DNA of 44,162 bases from Prolixibacteraceae bacterium (GTDB lineage Bacteria > Bacteroidota > Bacteroidia > Bacteroidales > Prolixibacteraceae), in assembly GCA_016931385.1 (NCBI GenBank), contig JAFGEV010000334.1, positions 1 to 44,162 on the forward strand. The letters are read 5' to 3'. Both the position numbers and the translations under genes were made by a program. Of the stretch, positions 24,642 to 33,700 are shown piece after piece; within the stretch, counting starts at the first letter, position 1; each line of letters starts with the position of its first letter. The notes beneath the pieces were generated by a model. That model was not told where the DNA came from. It searched no databases and saw only the letters and a program-made list of their open reading frames with translations.

Positions 24642-24899
24642 ATGAACGCAGATTTAGTTGAAAAATTGAAAGTTGAACTTATTGAACAACTTAACCTTGA
24701 AGAAATAACCCCTGATGAGATTGATGCTGCCGCGCCCCTTTTTGGCGATGGCTTAGGCTTGGACTCAATTGATGCGCTTGAGATAATTGTGCTTCTGGAA
24801 AAGGAGTATGGCATAAAAATCACCGATCAAGCTTTAGGCAAGGAAGCCATGCAATCGATTAATTCACTGGCGGCATTCATCAAGAGTAATAGCAAGTAA
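24642..24899 (+). CDS. acyl carrier protein 3
   Basis: An 85-aa ACP with Ser42 in GLGLDSIDALEI. It is highly similar to ACP 1 at 6678 and, like it, is followed at once by a KS and a CLF (6 nt to the KS). It is part of cassette 2. Confidence 0.94.
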   Translation: MNADLVEKLKVELIEQLNLEEITPDEIDAAAPLFGDGLGLDSIDALEIIVLLEKEYGIKITDQALGKEAMQSINSLAAFIKSNSK

Positions 24900-24905
24900 A
24901 CGGCT

Positions 24906-26102
24906 ATGCAAAAGGAGATCTTGATAACCGGATTAGGAGTAATTTCTGCTATTGGTAATTCAGTGGCAGAAAATTTGGCGTCTTTAAAATCAGGGAAGTC
25001 AGGTATTGATAAGATCCAATTTTTGCAGACCATCCACAAAGATACCTTTAAAGTCGGCGAGGTGAAACTGTCGAACCTGCAGATGTGCGACCTGCTGGGT
25101 CTCTCGGCCAACGACTATAAAAAGCAGACGCGCACCAGCTTGCTGGCCATTATGGCTGCGAAGGAAGCTCTGCAAAGTGCCGGTTTGGCGCCAGATGGTT
25201 TGAATAGGCGGATTGGGGTGGTTTCAGCCACTACCGTTGGGGGAATGGACAAAACCGAACTTGAGTATGCCGACAGGAATTTCGATTCCGGCTTTATTCA
25301 AACCCATCCCAGTGGCGACTCCACCGACAGCATTGCCGAATATTTGAAGATTGGTGGTTACCGAACCACCATTTCAACGGCCTGTTCATCAGCCGCTAAT
25401 GCCATTATACACGCTGCCAAATTAATCCAGCACGGATATTTGGATATGGCGCTTGTGGGAGGTACTGATGCCTTGTCGAAATTCACACTAAACGGATTCA
25501 ATTCGCTGATGATTCTCGACAAAGATTTCTGCAAGCCATTTGACCAAAACAGACAAGGCTTGAATTTGGGCGAAGGAGCTGGTTTTTTGATAATTGAATC
25601 GGTCGAATCGGCTAAAAAACGACATGCAAAGGTGTTTTGCAAGTTGGCCGGCTTTGCCAATACCAACGATGCCTATCATCAAACGGCTTCTTCGCCCGAA
25701 GGGGAAGGCGCTTATAGGGCCATGCAGGAAGCTTTGAAAATGAGTGGACTCAACATTGGCGACATCGACTATATTAACGTGCATGGAACAGGAACCAACA
25801 ACAACGACCTTTCGGAAGGTGTGGCCTTAAAACATATTTTTGGCGATCACCTGCCGCCATTCAGCTCCACGAAATCCTTTACCGGTCACACCCTAGGTGC
25901 AGCAGCCGGCATTGAAGCCGTTTTTTCAATTCTTGCCATTTTACATGGAATTGTTTATCCAAATTTGAACTTCACCACAGCCATGGAAGAATTGGGTATT
26001 TATCCACAAACAGAGTTAATTACAGATTGCAACATTCAACATGTACTTTCTAATTCCTTTGGTTTTGGAGGAAACAATTCAACACTGGTTTTTTCAAAAT
26101 AG
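24906..26102 (+). CDS. beta-ketoacyl-ACP synthase (KAS II-like), cassette 2
   Basis: A 398-aa KS with Cys160 in STACSSAANA, His293 in NVHGTGTNNND and His328 in FTGHTLGAAAG. It aligns along its length with the KS at 6957: both have Cys at residue 160 and the shared stretches NGFNSL and RxGLNLGE. It pairs with the cysteine-less protein 3 nt downstream. The two paralogous pairs may act on different chain stages or different chains (polyene versus acyl chains for the resorcinol). Confidence 0.94.
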   Translation: MQKEILITGLGVISAIGNSVAENLASLKSGKSGIDKIQFLQTIHKDTFKVGEVKLSNLQMCDLLGLSANDYKKQTRTSLLAIMAAKEALQSAGLAPDGLNRRIGVVSATTVGGMDKTELEYADRNFDSGFIQTHPSGDSTDSIAEYLKIGGYRTTISTACSSAANAIIHAAKLIQHGYLDMALVGGTDALSKFTLNGFNSLMILDKDFCKPFDQNRQGLNLGEGAGFLIIESVESAKKRHAKVFCKLAGFANTNDAYHQTASSPEGEGAYRAMQEALKMSGLNIGDIDYINVHGTGTNNNDLSEGVALKHIFGDHLPPFSSTKSFTGHTLGAAAGIEAVFSILAILHGIVYPNLNFTTAMEELGIYPQTELITDCNIQHVLSNSFGFGGNNSTLVFSK

Positions 26103-26105
26103 ATT

Positions 26106-27119
26106 ATGGGTATATACATTAAGTCATCGGAATCAATTTCGTCGCAGGATACTTTTGATAAAAAAGAGGTGCTGATTGACATTATTAACCATGATGGAGA
26201 TTATCAGCAATGTATTTTACCTGATTTTAAGCAATACATAGATGCCAAATTGTTGAGGCGAATGAGCAAGATTCTTAAGATGGGCGTTTCTTCGGCCAAG
26301 TCGTGTTTGGGTAAGGCAGGACTTGAAGTTCCCGATGCCATTCTTGTGGGAACCGGTTTGGGCTGTATAAACGATACCGCCAAATTCTTGAATCTTATTA
26401 TCGACAACGATGAGCAGTTGCTCAACCCAACGCCGTTTATTCAATCAACCCACAATACCATTTCGGGCCAGATAGCGCTGTTGATTAAGTGCAAAAAGTA
26501 CAACTTAACCTTTACGCAAAAAACCATTTCGTTTGAAACGGCCTTGCTGGATGCCTCCATGCTTCTGAAGGACAACGTTGCCACCAACGCATTGGTGGGA
26601 GGTGTTGATGAAATGAATAACCTTGCCTTCGAGCTGATTAAGGCTTCTGGTTGTGAATCGTCTGGTCATTCATCTGAGGGCTCAACATTTTTTGTGTTGA
26701 GCAACGAAAAAGGAGCTTCAACCGTTGAGTTGACCGATGTCACCATCATCAACCGGGTGCGCGATCTGGTTGATTTGCAGAACCAATTGTCACAATTTTT
26801 ATCGCGTAGCAATTTGAAATTCGACGATGTGGATGTGGTTGTTTCGGGCATGACGGGCGATGCTAAAGGTGATGGTAGTTACAAGGAAGTCAATGGCTGG
26901 TTTTCAAAAAGTAACATCACAAAATACAAGCACCTTGTGGGCGATTACTACACTGCTTCCGCTTTTGGCATCTTCCTGGCAAATGACTTGCTCGCAAATA
27001 ACAGGATTCCTGAATCAGTTGTCGCTACAAAAGTAAGCCGGCCAAGTATAAAGCGAGTTCTGGTTTTTAACCATTCAATGGATAAGGATTTTTCTTTTGT
27101 ATTATTATCGAAATGCTAA
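26106..27119 (+). CDS. ketosynthase-like chain-length factor, cassette 2
   Basis: A 337-aa paralogue of 8149-9213. Shared landmarks are LLRRMSKILKMG, PTPFIQSTHNTISGQIALL and SFETALLDA; the nucleophile position reads TFTQKTISFE, so the Cys is lost, and the two His motifs are absent. The C-terminal KHLVGDYYTASAFG parallels KNLVGEYPTSASFA of the first copy. The role is inferred as the inactive partner that sets chain length for the KS at 24906. Its last 7 nt overlap the deacetylase gene. Confidence 0.88.
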   Translation: MGIYIKSSESISSQDTFDKKEVLIDIINHDGDYQQCILPDFKQYIDAKLLRRMSKILKMGVSSAKSCLGKAGLEVPDAILVGTGLGCINDTAKFLNLIIDNDEQLLNPTPFIQSTHNTISGQIALLIKCKKYNLTFTQKTISFETALLDASMLLKDNVATNALVGGVDEMNNLAFELIKASGCESSGHSSEGSTFFVLSNEKGASTVELTDVTIINRVRDLVDLQNQLSQFLSRSNLKFDDVDVVVSGMTGDAKGDGSYKEVNGWFSKSNITKYKHLVGDYYTASAFGIFLANDLLANNRIPESVVATKVSRPSIKRVLVFNHSMDKDFSFVLLSKC

Positions 27120-27874
27120 GTTTATTTTTTACAACCATCGTTTTCACCCTTTTGTCGGCAGTGGTTTTTATACTGCCGCTTTCGTTTGGGGTAAAAGGGG
27201 CTGTTTTTATTGCGCTCCTGTTAATTGGCTTATCTGTCATGGTATGGGCATCAACAAATATCCGTTCGGGTGTTTACCTTAAAACCATCAACAGTAATCC
27301 CCGACACATCAATGAAGTGGCCATTACTTTTGATGACGGTCCCGATGGCGATCAAACTCCGCGAATACTCGATTTGCTTGAAAAGTACGATGCCAAAGCC
27401 ACGTTTTTTGTCATCGGCCGAAAGGCCAAAGAAAACCTGCCAGTATTAAACCGAATGGTTCAGAAAGGCCACATCATTGGAAATCATTCTTACGGACATT
27501 CCAATTGGTTTCCTTTTAAAACAGTTCAAACCATACGGCGGGAAATTTTGGAAACCCGTGCCATCATTGAACAGGTAATCAAAAAACCAAACAGCTACTT
27601 CAGGCCACCGTTTGGCATTTTGAACCCTAATATTGCAAGGGCATTGGCTAATTTGGATTTTTTAACCGTGGGTTGGACCATTCGTTCGCTGGACACCCAA
27701 AATGAGGAGGCCAAAATCGTTTTCAACCGCATCATAAAAAAAATGAAGGGTGGCGACATCATCCTTTTGCACGACACCTCCAAAAATATTTTGGGTATTT
27801 TGGAAAAATTGCTTGTATATTTATCTGATAATGAAATAAAAGCTGTGACCATTGATGAGCTAATGAAAGACTAG
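27113..27874 (+). CDS. membrane-anchored polysaccharide deacetylase (NodB domain)
   Basis: The 253-aa protein has two N-terminal membrane helices (about 3-22 and 28-47) followed by a NodB domain: Asp74-Asp75 in ITFDDGPDGD, His125/His129 in GNHSYGHSNW as metal ligands, YFRPPFG, and ILLHDT near the end. All catalytic motifs of CE4 deacetylases are present. The natural substrates are N-acetyl sugars; in a pigment operon the target could be a glycolipid-like form of the product, together with the GT2 downstream, or the enzyme may act in the envelope. The 7-nt overlap with the CLF shows it is truly part of the operon. Confidence 0.92.
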   Translation: MLSLFFTTIVFTLLSAVVFILPLSFGVKGAVFIALLLIGLSVMVWASTNIRSGVYLKTINSNPRHINEVAITFDDGPDGDQTPRILDLLEKYDAKATFFVIGRKAKENLPVLNRMVQKGHIIGNHSYGHSNWFPFKTVQTIRREILETRAIIEQVIKKPNSYFRPPFGILNPNIARALANLDFLTVGWTIRSLDTQNEEAKIVFNRIIKKMKGGDIILLHDTSKNILGILEKLLVYLSDNEIKAVTIDELMKD

Positions 27875-27880
27875 AACTGA

Positions 27881-27975
27881 GAGAAATGAAACGAACCATT
27901 AGCAAGCTTTTCTCACACAGGGGAATGACTCAGTGGTGAGTTTCATGTGACCATTAAAAAACAAATTTAAGACAC
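27881..27975 (+). promoter_or_regulatory. leader element A, copy 3 (upstream of lolA)
   Basis: The cleanest copy. ATGAAAC-GA-ACCA (27886-27898) pairs fully with TGGT-GA-GTTTCAT (27934-27946). Relative to copies 1 and 2 the GCCA/TGGC pairs have become ACCA/TGGT, a compensatory change that keeps pairing. The downstream hairpins of copies 1 and 2 are absent. The tail GTGACCATTAAAAAACAAATTTAAGACAC is almost identical to the copy 1 tail and ends at the ATG. It fills nearly the whole 101-nt gap after the deacetylase gene. Confidence 0.65.
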
Positions 27976-28608
27976 ATGAAACATATTTTATTCTTACTAT
28001 TTTTATTTACCAGCCTTGCAGCCCATTCGCAAATAGCAGGTTATACCAAAATTACCGACTATTCAATCCTTGAGCAAGAAATCAACAACAACTCCAATAA
28101 AATCAACTCTATAAAAAGTGATTTTATTCAGGAAAAGAAGATTGATTACCTAGATGTTGTCATCGAGAGCAAAGGCAAATTCTGGTACAAAAAGGAGAGT
28201 TACCTAAGGTGGGAATACAATGAGCCATTTAAGTACCTGATTGCCATTGCTAACGGTAAATTTTCAATTCAGGACAATGGCAAAGTGAGCGTTTATGATG
28301 TATCCACCAATGTGGTTTTTAAGGAAATTAACGATTTGATTTTGAGCATTGCAAAAGGCAACATGATTAAAGACAATAAGTTTACAATTGATGCTTATGA
28401 AAACAAAACCTCGTACTTACTAAAACTCACCCCAAAAGATGAGAAAATGCGAAAGTTTATTCAGAACACCGAAGTGTTCATTTCCAAAGCAGATTTATCG
28501 GCAACCAAGGTCATCATGCGCGAATCGGCCACGGATTACACCGTAATATCGTTTGTAAACAAAAAAATGAATGATGAAATTCCTGATACCATTTTTATTA
28601 TTAAGTAG
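27976..28608 (+). CDS. LolA-like outer-membrane lipoprotein carrier
   Basis: The 210-aa protein has a signal peptide (MKHILFLLFLFTSLAAHSQ) and the LolA fold pattern: IKSDFIQEKKIDYLDVVIESKGKFWYK, then YLRWEYNEPFKYLIA, and the C-terminal STVI-like strand ATKVIMRES. LolA carries hydrophobic acyl groups through the periplasm. APE clusters commonly have a LolA-like gene, which fits transfer of a lipid-like pigment. It shares 38 nt with the LolB/DUF3261-like gene that follows. Leader element A copy 3 lies directly upstream. Confidence 0.88.
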   Translation: MKHILFLLFLFTSLAAHSQIAGYTKITDYSILEQEINNNSNKINSIKSDFIQEKKIDYLDVVIESKGKFWYKKESYLRWEYNEPFKYLIAIANGKFSIQDNGKVSVYDVSTNVVFKEINDLILSIAKGNMIKDNKFTIDAYENKTSYLLKLTPKDEKMRKFIQNTEVFISKADLSATKVIMRESATDYTVISFVNKKMNDEIPDTIFIIK

Positions 28609-29203
28609 TTATTTCCTTCAGCCGTGTTACAGTTCCAACCAACCAAAGTTAGTTGATAATGCCTTGTCCGATAAAAGCGTTTTGGCCGTTGATTACAATT
28701 TAATGCTTTATAAGATTCGAATTTCTTTTCGCAGCTATAATTTTTCGGGTCTTATCCTCTTGAAAAATCAAGAACAGGATTCCTCAACTCATGTTGTTTT
28801 TATGTCGGAATTTGGGTTAACCTTGCTCGATTTAAAATATAGAAACGATGATTTTGAAGTGGTTTCGAGTAAGGAATTTTTCAGCGACACCAGAATCATC
28901 AATGTAATAAAAGGAGATTTTCGCATTCTACTTCAAAACCTTAACATTATTCAGGATTATCGCATTTCGGATACCAAAACCCTGAACGTGAAAAAGTTGA
29001 AATTCCGCCATTTATCAAACAGGTTTATTTATCTTTACAAACCTGATTTTTTTGTGCACCGGGCAACAAAGCGCAGCAATATGCTGGATGTTGTTCACAT
29101 GGATATACTTAGGAATGAGTCTTATACACCCAATACAGTACATTTTACGCATAGAGGCATCAGCTTGAAAATAGATTTAGAATTGATAAATATTAAACCA
29201 TAA
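28571..29203 (+). CDS. exported protein, possibly LolB/DUF3261-like
   Basis: The 210-aa protein starts MMKFLIPFLLLSSYFLQPC, a signal sequence; the Cys lacks a good lipobox. The central beta pattern (SFRSYNFSGLILLKNQ, HVVFMSEFGLTLLDLKY, DDFEVV) resembles LolB and DUF3261, in which strands of an incomplete barrel bind acyl chains. The assignment is by pattern only. The 38-nt overlap with the LolA gene and 1-nt overlap with the ApeI-like gene (TAATG) support a role with them. It may accept the pigment from LolA at the outer membrane. Confidence 0.72.
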   Translation: MMKFLIPFLLLSSYFLQPCYSSNQPKLVDNALSDKSVLAVDYNLMLYKIRISFRSYNFSGLILLKNQEQDSSTHVVFMSEFGLTLLDLKYRNDDFEVVSSKEFFSDTRIINVIKGDFRILLQNLNIIQDYRISDTKTLNVKKLKFRHLSNRFIYLYKPDFFVHRATKRSNMLDVVHMDILRNESYTPNTVHFTHRGISLKIDLELINIKP

Positions 29204-29571
29204 TGTTACTTCTTGATTTCTACACTTTTCAAATACTCAATGCCGAGGTCAATCAGGTTCAGGCCTCGGTTGTTCTAAATAAAAACCACGATGTTTACAA
29301 AGGGCATTTCCCGCAAGTACCAATAACACCAGGCGTTTGCCAGGTTTTAATCATCAAGGAATTGTTGAGCCATGTTTTGGGCAAGTCGCTACAGATGCTA
29401 AATTCACGTGACATCAAATTTCTTTCGATGCACAACCCAACCAACAAAGAGGCACTGGATGTGACAATCAACTATCAAACCACCTCAGATTCAACTATAT
29501 CGGTAAATGCTTTAATTTCTTCAAATGCGACCAAAATATTGAAGTTTAATGGAGAGTTTAAATCAATATAG
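29203..29571 (+). CDS. ApeI-like hotdog dehydratase subunit
   Basis: A 122-aa hotdog protein with His35 in YKGHFPQVPITPGVCQVLI, the FabZ-type GHFP catalytic His, but the acidic residue of the following helix is missing (PGVCQVLII instead of PGVLxxEAxAQ). It probably needs a partner that supplies Glu; the ApeP-like protein at 22039 has exactly that. The expected reaction is dehydration of 3-hydroxyacyl-ACP to the trans double bond in each cycle of polyene growth. It starts in a TAATG overlap and overlaps the glycosyltransferase gene by 23 nt. Confidence 0.86.
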   Translation: MLLLDFYTFQILNAEVNQVQASVVLNKNHDVYKGHFPQVPITPGVCQVLIIKELLSHVLGKSLQMLNSRDIKFLSMHNPTNKEALDVTINYQTTSDSTISVNALISSNATKILKFNGEFKSI

Positions 29572-30733
29572 TAATTTTAAGAAGCTGTTTCAGGAGAAAA
29601 AGTGCTGTGTAATTGTGCCAACATACAACAATGCTCAGTTTCTTGTAAGCGTTTTGAACGATGTTCTAGCGTATTGCAACGATGTGATTGTGGTAAACGA
29701 TGGCAGTACCGACAATACGCTCACGGTTTTGGAGCCGTTCAGTCAAGTAAAAGTGGTTTCCTACCCCAAAAATAAGGGTAAAGGTCACGCCTTGAAAACA
29801 GGATTTAAACTTGCTTGTGTTTCAGGTTACCAATACGCTATTACCATTGATTCAGACGGCCAGCATTATGCCAAGGATTTACCCACGTTTTTAGAGTTAA
29901 TTGATGCGCATCCCAAAACCATTATTATTGGAGCACGCAACTTGAACCAGGAAAACATGAACGGTAATAGTAGTTTTGCCAATAAGTTTTCAAACTTCTG
30001 GTTTAAGGTTGAAACCGGCATTGAAATGCCCGACACGCAATCGGGCTATCGTTTGTATCCGATTAAAGCATTAAGCGACATGCGCTTTTTTACCAATAAA
30101 TACGAGTTTGAGATTGAGGTTTTGGTACGGGCATCGTGGAAAGGTATTGAAATTATGGCAGCACCCATTGATGTTTACTACCCCGCGAAAGCCGACCGCG
30201 TTACGCATTTTCGACCATTTAAGGATTTTTTCAGAATCAGCGTTTTAAACACGGTTTTGGTTACTCTTGCGTTGCTCTATTATTTGCCACGTAAACTATT
30301 TTTGCAGTTTCGCGGTAAATCCATAAAAGAGGTTGTTGCCGAAATTGTACGTTCATCCATTTCCTTACCCAACCATACCATTGCGTTTTCGATTTCGCTC
30401 GGCGTTTTCATGGGCATCTTTCCAATTTGGGGATATCAATTGCTCATTGGATTTTTTCTGGCACATGTATTAAAATTGAACAAGGCAATATTTTTTCTGG
30501 CGGCCAATATAAGCATTCCACCCATGATTCCGTTCATCATTTATTTGAGTTATGTCACAGGTAGTTTTTTATTGGGCGAAGGCAGTTGGGCTTTAGATTT
30601 GGAATTGTCGACACAAGCAGTAAAAGAAAATTTAATACAGTATATACTTGGTGCAGTGACCTTGTCTGTTATGGCAGCATTAGCATTCGGGGTAGTTTCC
30701 TATTCGTTGTTGTCGATTTTTAAAAAGAGTTAA
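29549..30733 (+). CDS. glycosyltransferase family 2 with C-terminal DUF2062
   Basis: A 394-aa protein. The GT2 domain covers about residues 18-235 with VIVPTYNN, VVNDGSTDNT and the metal-binding TIDSDGQHY. The C-terminal half (about 255-390) has membrane helices and matches DUF2062 (SLGVFMGIFPIWGYQLLIG, then IPPMIPFIIYLSY). This fusion is found in aryl polyene loci. The sugar donor is probably a nucleotide sugar and the acceptor a lipid or the pigment; neither is evident. It overlaps the ApeI-like gene and abuts the MMPL fusion. Confidence 0.9.
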   Translation: MESLNQYSNFKKLFQEKKCCVIVPTYNNAQFLVSVLNDVLAYCNDVIVVNDGSTDNTLTVLEPFSQVKVVSYPKNKGKGHALKTGFKLACVSGYQYAITIDSDGQHYAKDLPTFLELIDAHPKTIIIGARNLNQENMNGNSSFANKFSNFWFKVETGIEMPDTQSGYRLYPIKALSDMRFFTNKYEFEIEVLVRASWKGIEIMAAPIDVYYPAKADRVTHFRPFKDFFRISVLNTVLVTLALLYYLPRKLFLQFRGKSIKEVVAEIVRSSISLPNHTIAFSISLGVFMGIFPIWGYQLLIGFFLAHVLKLNKAIFFLAANISIPPMIPFIIYLSYVTGSFLLGEGSWALDLELSTQAVKENLIQYILGAVTLSVMAALAFGVVSYSLLSIFKKS

Positions 30734-33700
30734 ATGGGTGAATTATTTGTAAATATTCATAATTTTCTTTCCAAACGGTTACTCGTTTCTTCCATTCTTT
30801 TCGTTGCTGTATTCCTTTCCGCGATATTTTTCATTTACAACACCAAATTCAAGGAGGATGTTGGGTCGGTAATTCCAAGTGATAAAAGAATTGATGAGAT
30901 TAGTGAGGTTTTTAACAGTTCTAAGTTTGCCGACAGGATTATTGTAAACATCTCATTGGATGATACCAGTTTGGTTGATGCGGAGGTGCTAGTTTTAGCC
31001 GCACAGCAGTTGTTCGACAGCATCAGCACCGATACCACCCTAATTGCAAACATTGATTTCCTAGTGGATGAGTCGGCTTTCTTAAATGTTTATGATTTCA
31101 TCTACAATAATTTGCCATTTTATTTATCCGATGAAGATTATGTAGCCATTGATGCATTTTTAAATGACAGTGCCATTGATGAAAAGATAAAAGCCGGTTA
31201 TAGGTCGTTGATCTCGCCAACGGGTATTGCCACCAAGCAATATCTTTTTAAAGACCCACTCAATATTGTAACCATCGCCATAAAAAAACTGCTCAATTTT
31301 CAAATTGACGACAATTTTATCACTCACAACGCACATATTTTCACCAAGGATAAAAAGCATTTGCTGCTATTTATTGATCCATCGCATCCTTCGAGCAACA
31401 CCCAGGAAAGCAGCAAGTTAGTTGATTTGATAAACGGCGCCAGAAATGAAGTAACCACCCAATTTCCCACGGTAAAAATTGAAGCCTACGGCGGAACCGT
31501 GGTAGCCGTTGAAAATTCCAGACAGGTAAAAAGGGACATCATCACCACAGTTTCCATATCCATTCTTTTCCTCACACTGTTGTTCTGGTTCTTTTTCCGA
31601 CGAGTTCGCATCATCGTGTTTTTGTTTGTGCCTGTTTTAATTGGCGTTACATTTTCGCTGGTGTTGCTATCCTTAATTGTGGGCGAGGTTTCTGTTATTT
31701 CGCTTGGCATAGGCGCCATATTATTCGGTGTATCAATTGATTACTCGCTTCATCTGTTCACCCATCAAAAACTCACCAATTCGCTGGTTGAAACCATCAA
31801 AAAAGTTTCGGGCCCAATTTTGTTAAGCAGTATTACCACAGCAGCGGCTTTATTGTGCATATATGTTTTAAAATCGGAAGCACTAAAGCAGTTTAGTTTG
31901 TTTGCCACCTTCGGCATTATATTTTCTTCTTTATCGGCCTTAATTATTCTCCCGTTTTTATCGAAAAACATTAAGTATCCAAAGGAGAATAAAACCTCCA
32001 AACTATTTGAAAACCTGATAAAACCAGATTTTCATAAGAGCAAAATTTTAATAGCATTTATATTTTTATTGAGCATAACCCTTGCATTTTTTGTTAAGGA
32101 TATAAAGTTTAACAGCGATATATCTTCGCTCAATTATCAATCGGCCGAAGTTACCAGAGCTGAGCAGAACCTAAACGCAATCAGTTCAGAAGCTAACCGA
32201 GGTGTCTTCATTTTTTCGCATGCCGAGTCGCTCGAAAAAGCCTTAATTATTGCCGAGGCAAACAAGCCGTTTATTCAATCTCTGGCCGAGCAAGGCTTTA
32301 TTAAGTCATCAACGGGAGCAACCGATTTAATAATGAGCCGCAAGGTTCAGCAGGAAAAAATAGCTACCTGGAATAGGTTTTGGACACTTGACAAACGCCA
32401 ACAAGTACAAGAATCAATCATTCGAGTAAGTTCAATTTATCGGTTTAAAAATTATGCCTTTAATGAATTTTTTGACCTGATGAACACCGATTTTAAGGTG
32501 CTTGAGCTGAATGAATTTGAATTGGTAACTAACACTTTTTTAGGCAACTACATTAATACTGCCGGCAACCAGTATTACGTAGCCTCCGTTTTAAAAGTAA
32601 GCAGCGAAAACAAAACAAAACTGATTGATAAATTGCTATCGAACAAAGAGATACTTGTATTTGACAAACAACTTTTCATCAATAGGTTGCTTGAGATTTT
32701 AAAAGATGATTTCAATAAGCTATCAATGCTTTCCATAGTTGTGGTATTTGTAATTTTGCTGATTTTCTTCGGACGCATTGAAATTGCAACCATAACGTTT
32801 GTGCCTATTGTGATTGGTTGGCTCTGGACGCTTGGTTTGATGGGACTGCTGGGCATAGAGTTCAACATCTTTAACATCATCATTTCCAGTTTTATTTTTG
32901 GTATTGGTTTGGATTACAGTGTGTTTTTGGTGAGTGGATTAATTGATGATTACAAATACGGTAACAAACCCATTACTCCCTATAAACTATCCATTTTTAT
33001 TGCCGCACTTACCACCATTGGAGGTTTTGGGGTACTGATATTTGCCAAACATCCTGCTATAAAATCAATTGCATCAGTTTCCATTATTGGGGTACTTTCG
33101 GTACTGTTTGTTTCGGTTACGCTGACACCGGTGTTTTTTAATGCATTGGTCAACACCAAAAAAAGCAAAAGACTACAGCCCATAGTGCTAAAAAATGCCA
33201 TTGTTTCCATTGGAACCTTCCTCGTATTTATTGTCGGCTCACTTTCCATGACGCTGACTTTGCCTCTTATTTACCTCATCCCACTTAAAAAAACACACAA
33301 AAGGGTATTAATGTGTTGGCTGATTTCCAGTTTTTCGAAACTGGTGGTTAACATCAACATCTCTATTAAACGCAAGTACATTGATAAACACAAGCTGAAT
33401 TTTTCCAAGCCGGCTGTGATTATTGCCAATCATCAATCGCACTTGGATTTAGTACTTATCCTGATGCTAAACCCCAAGATAATTGTATTCACCAACAAAT
33501 GGGTTTGGAACAACATTTTCTATGGTTTTGTGATTCGATATGCCGAGTATTTTCCAGCCTATAAAGGCATTGACGATGGGTTTGAACAGGTTAGACGAAA
33601 AGTTAGCGAAGGATATTCCATCCTTATTTTTCCAGAAGGCAAGCGAACACTTGATGGCAACATCAACCGGTTTCACCAAGGCGCCTTTAGCGTTGCGCAC

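Noticed and set aside
860-27975. The four element A copies as a CRISPR array
   Set aside because: They are thousands of bases apart, diverged and structured, with no regular spacers and no cas genes.
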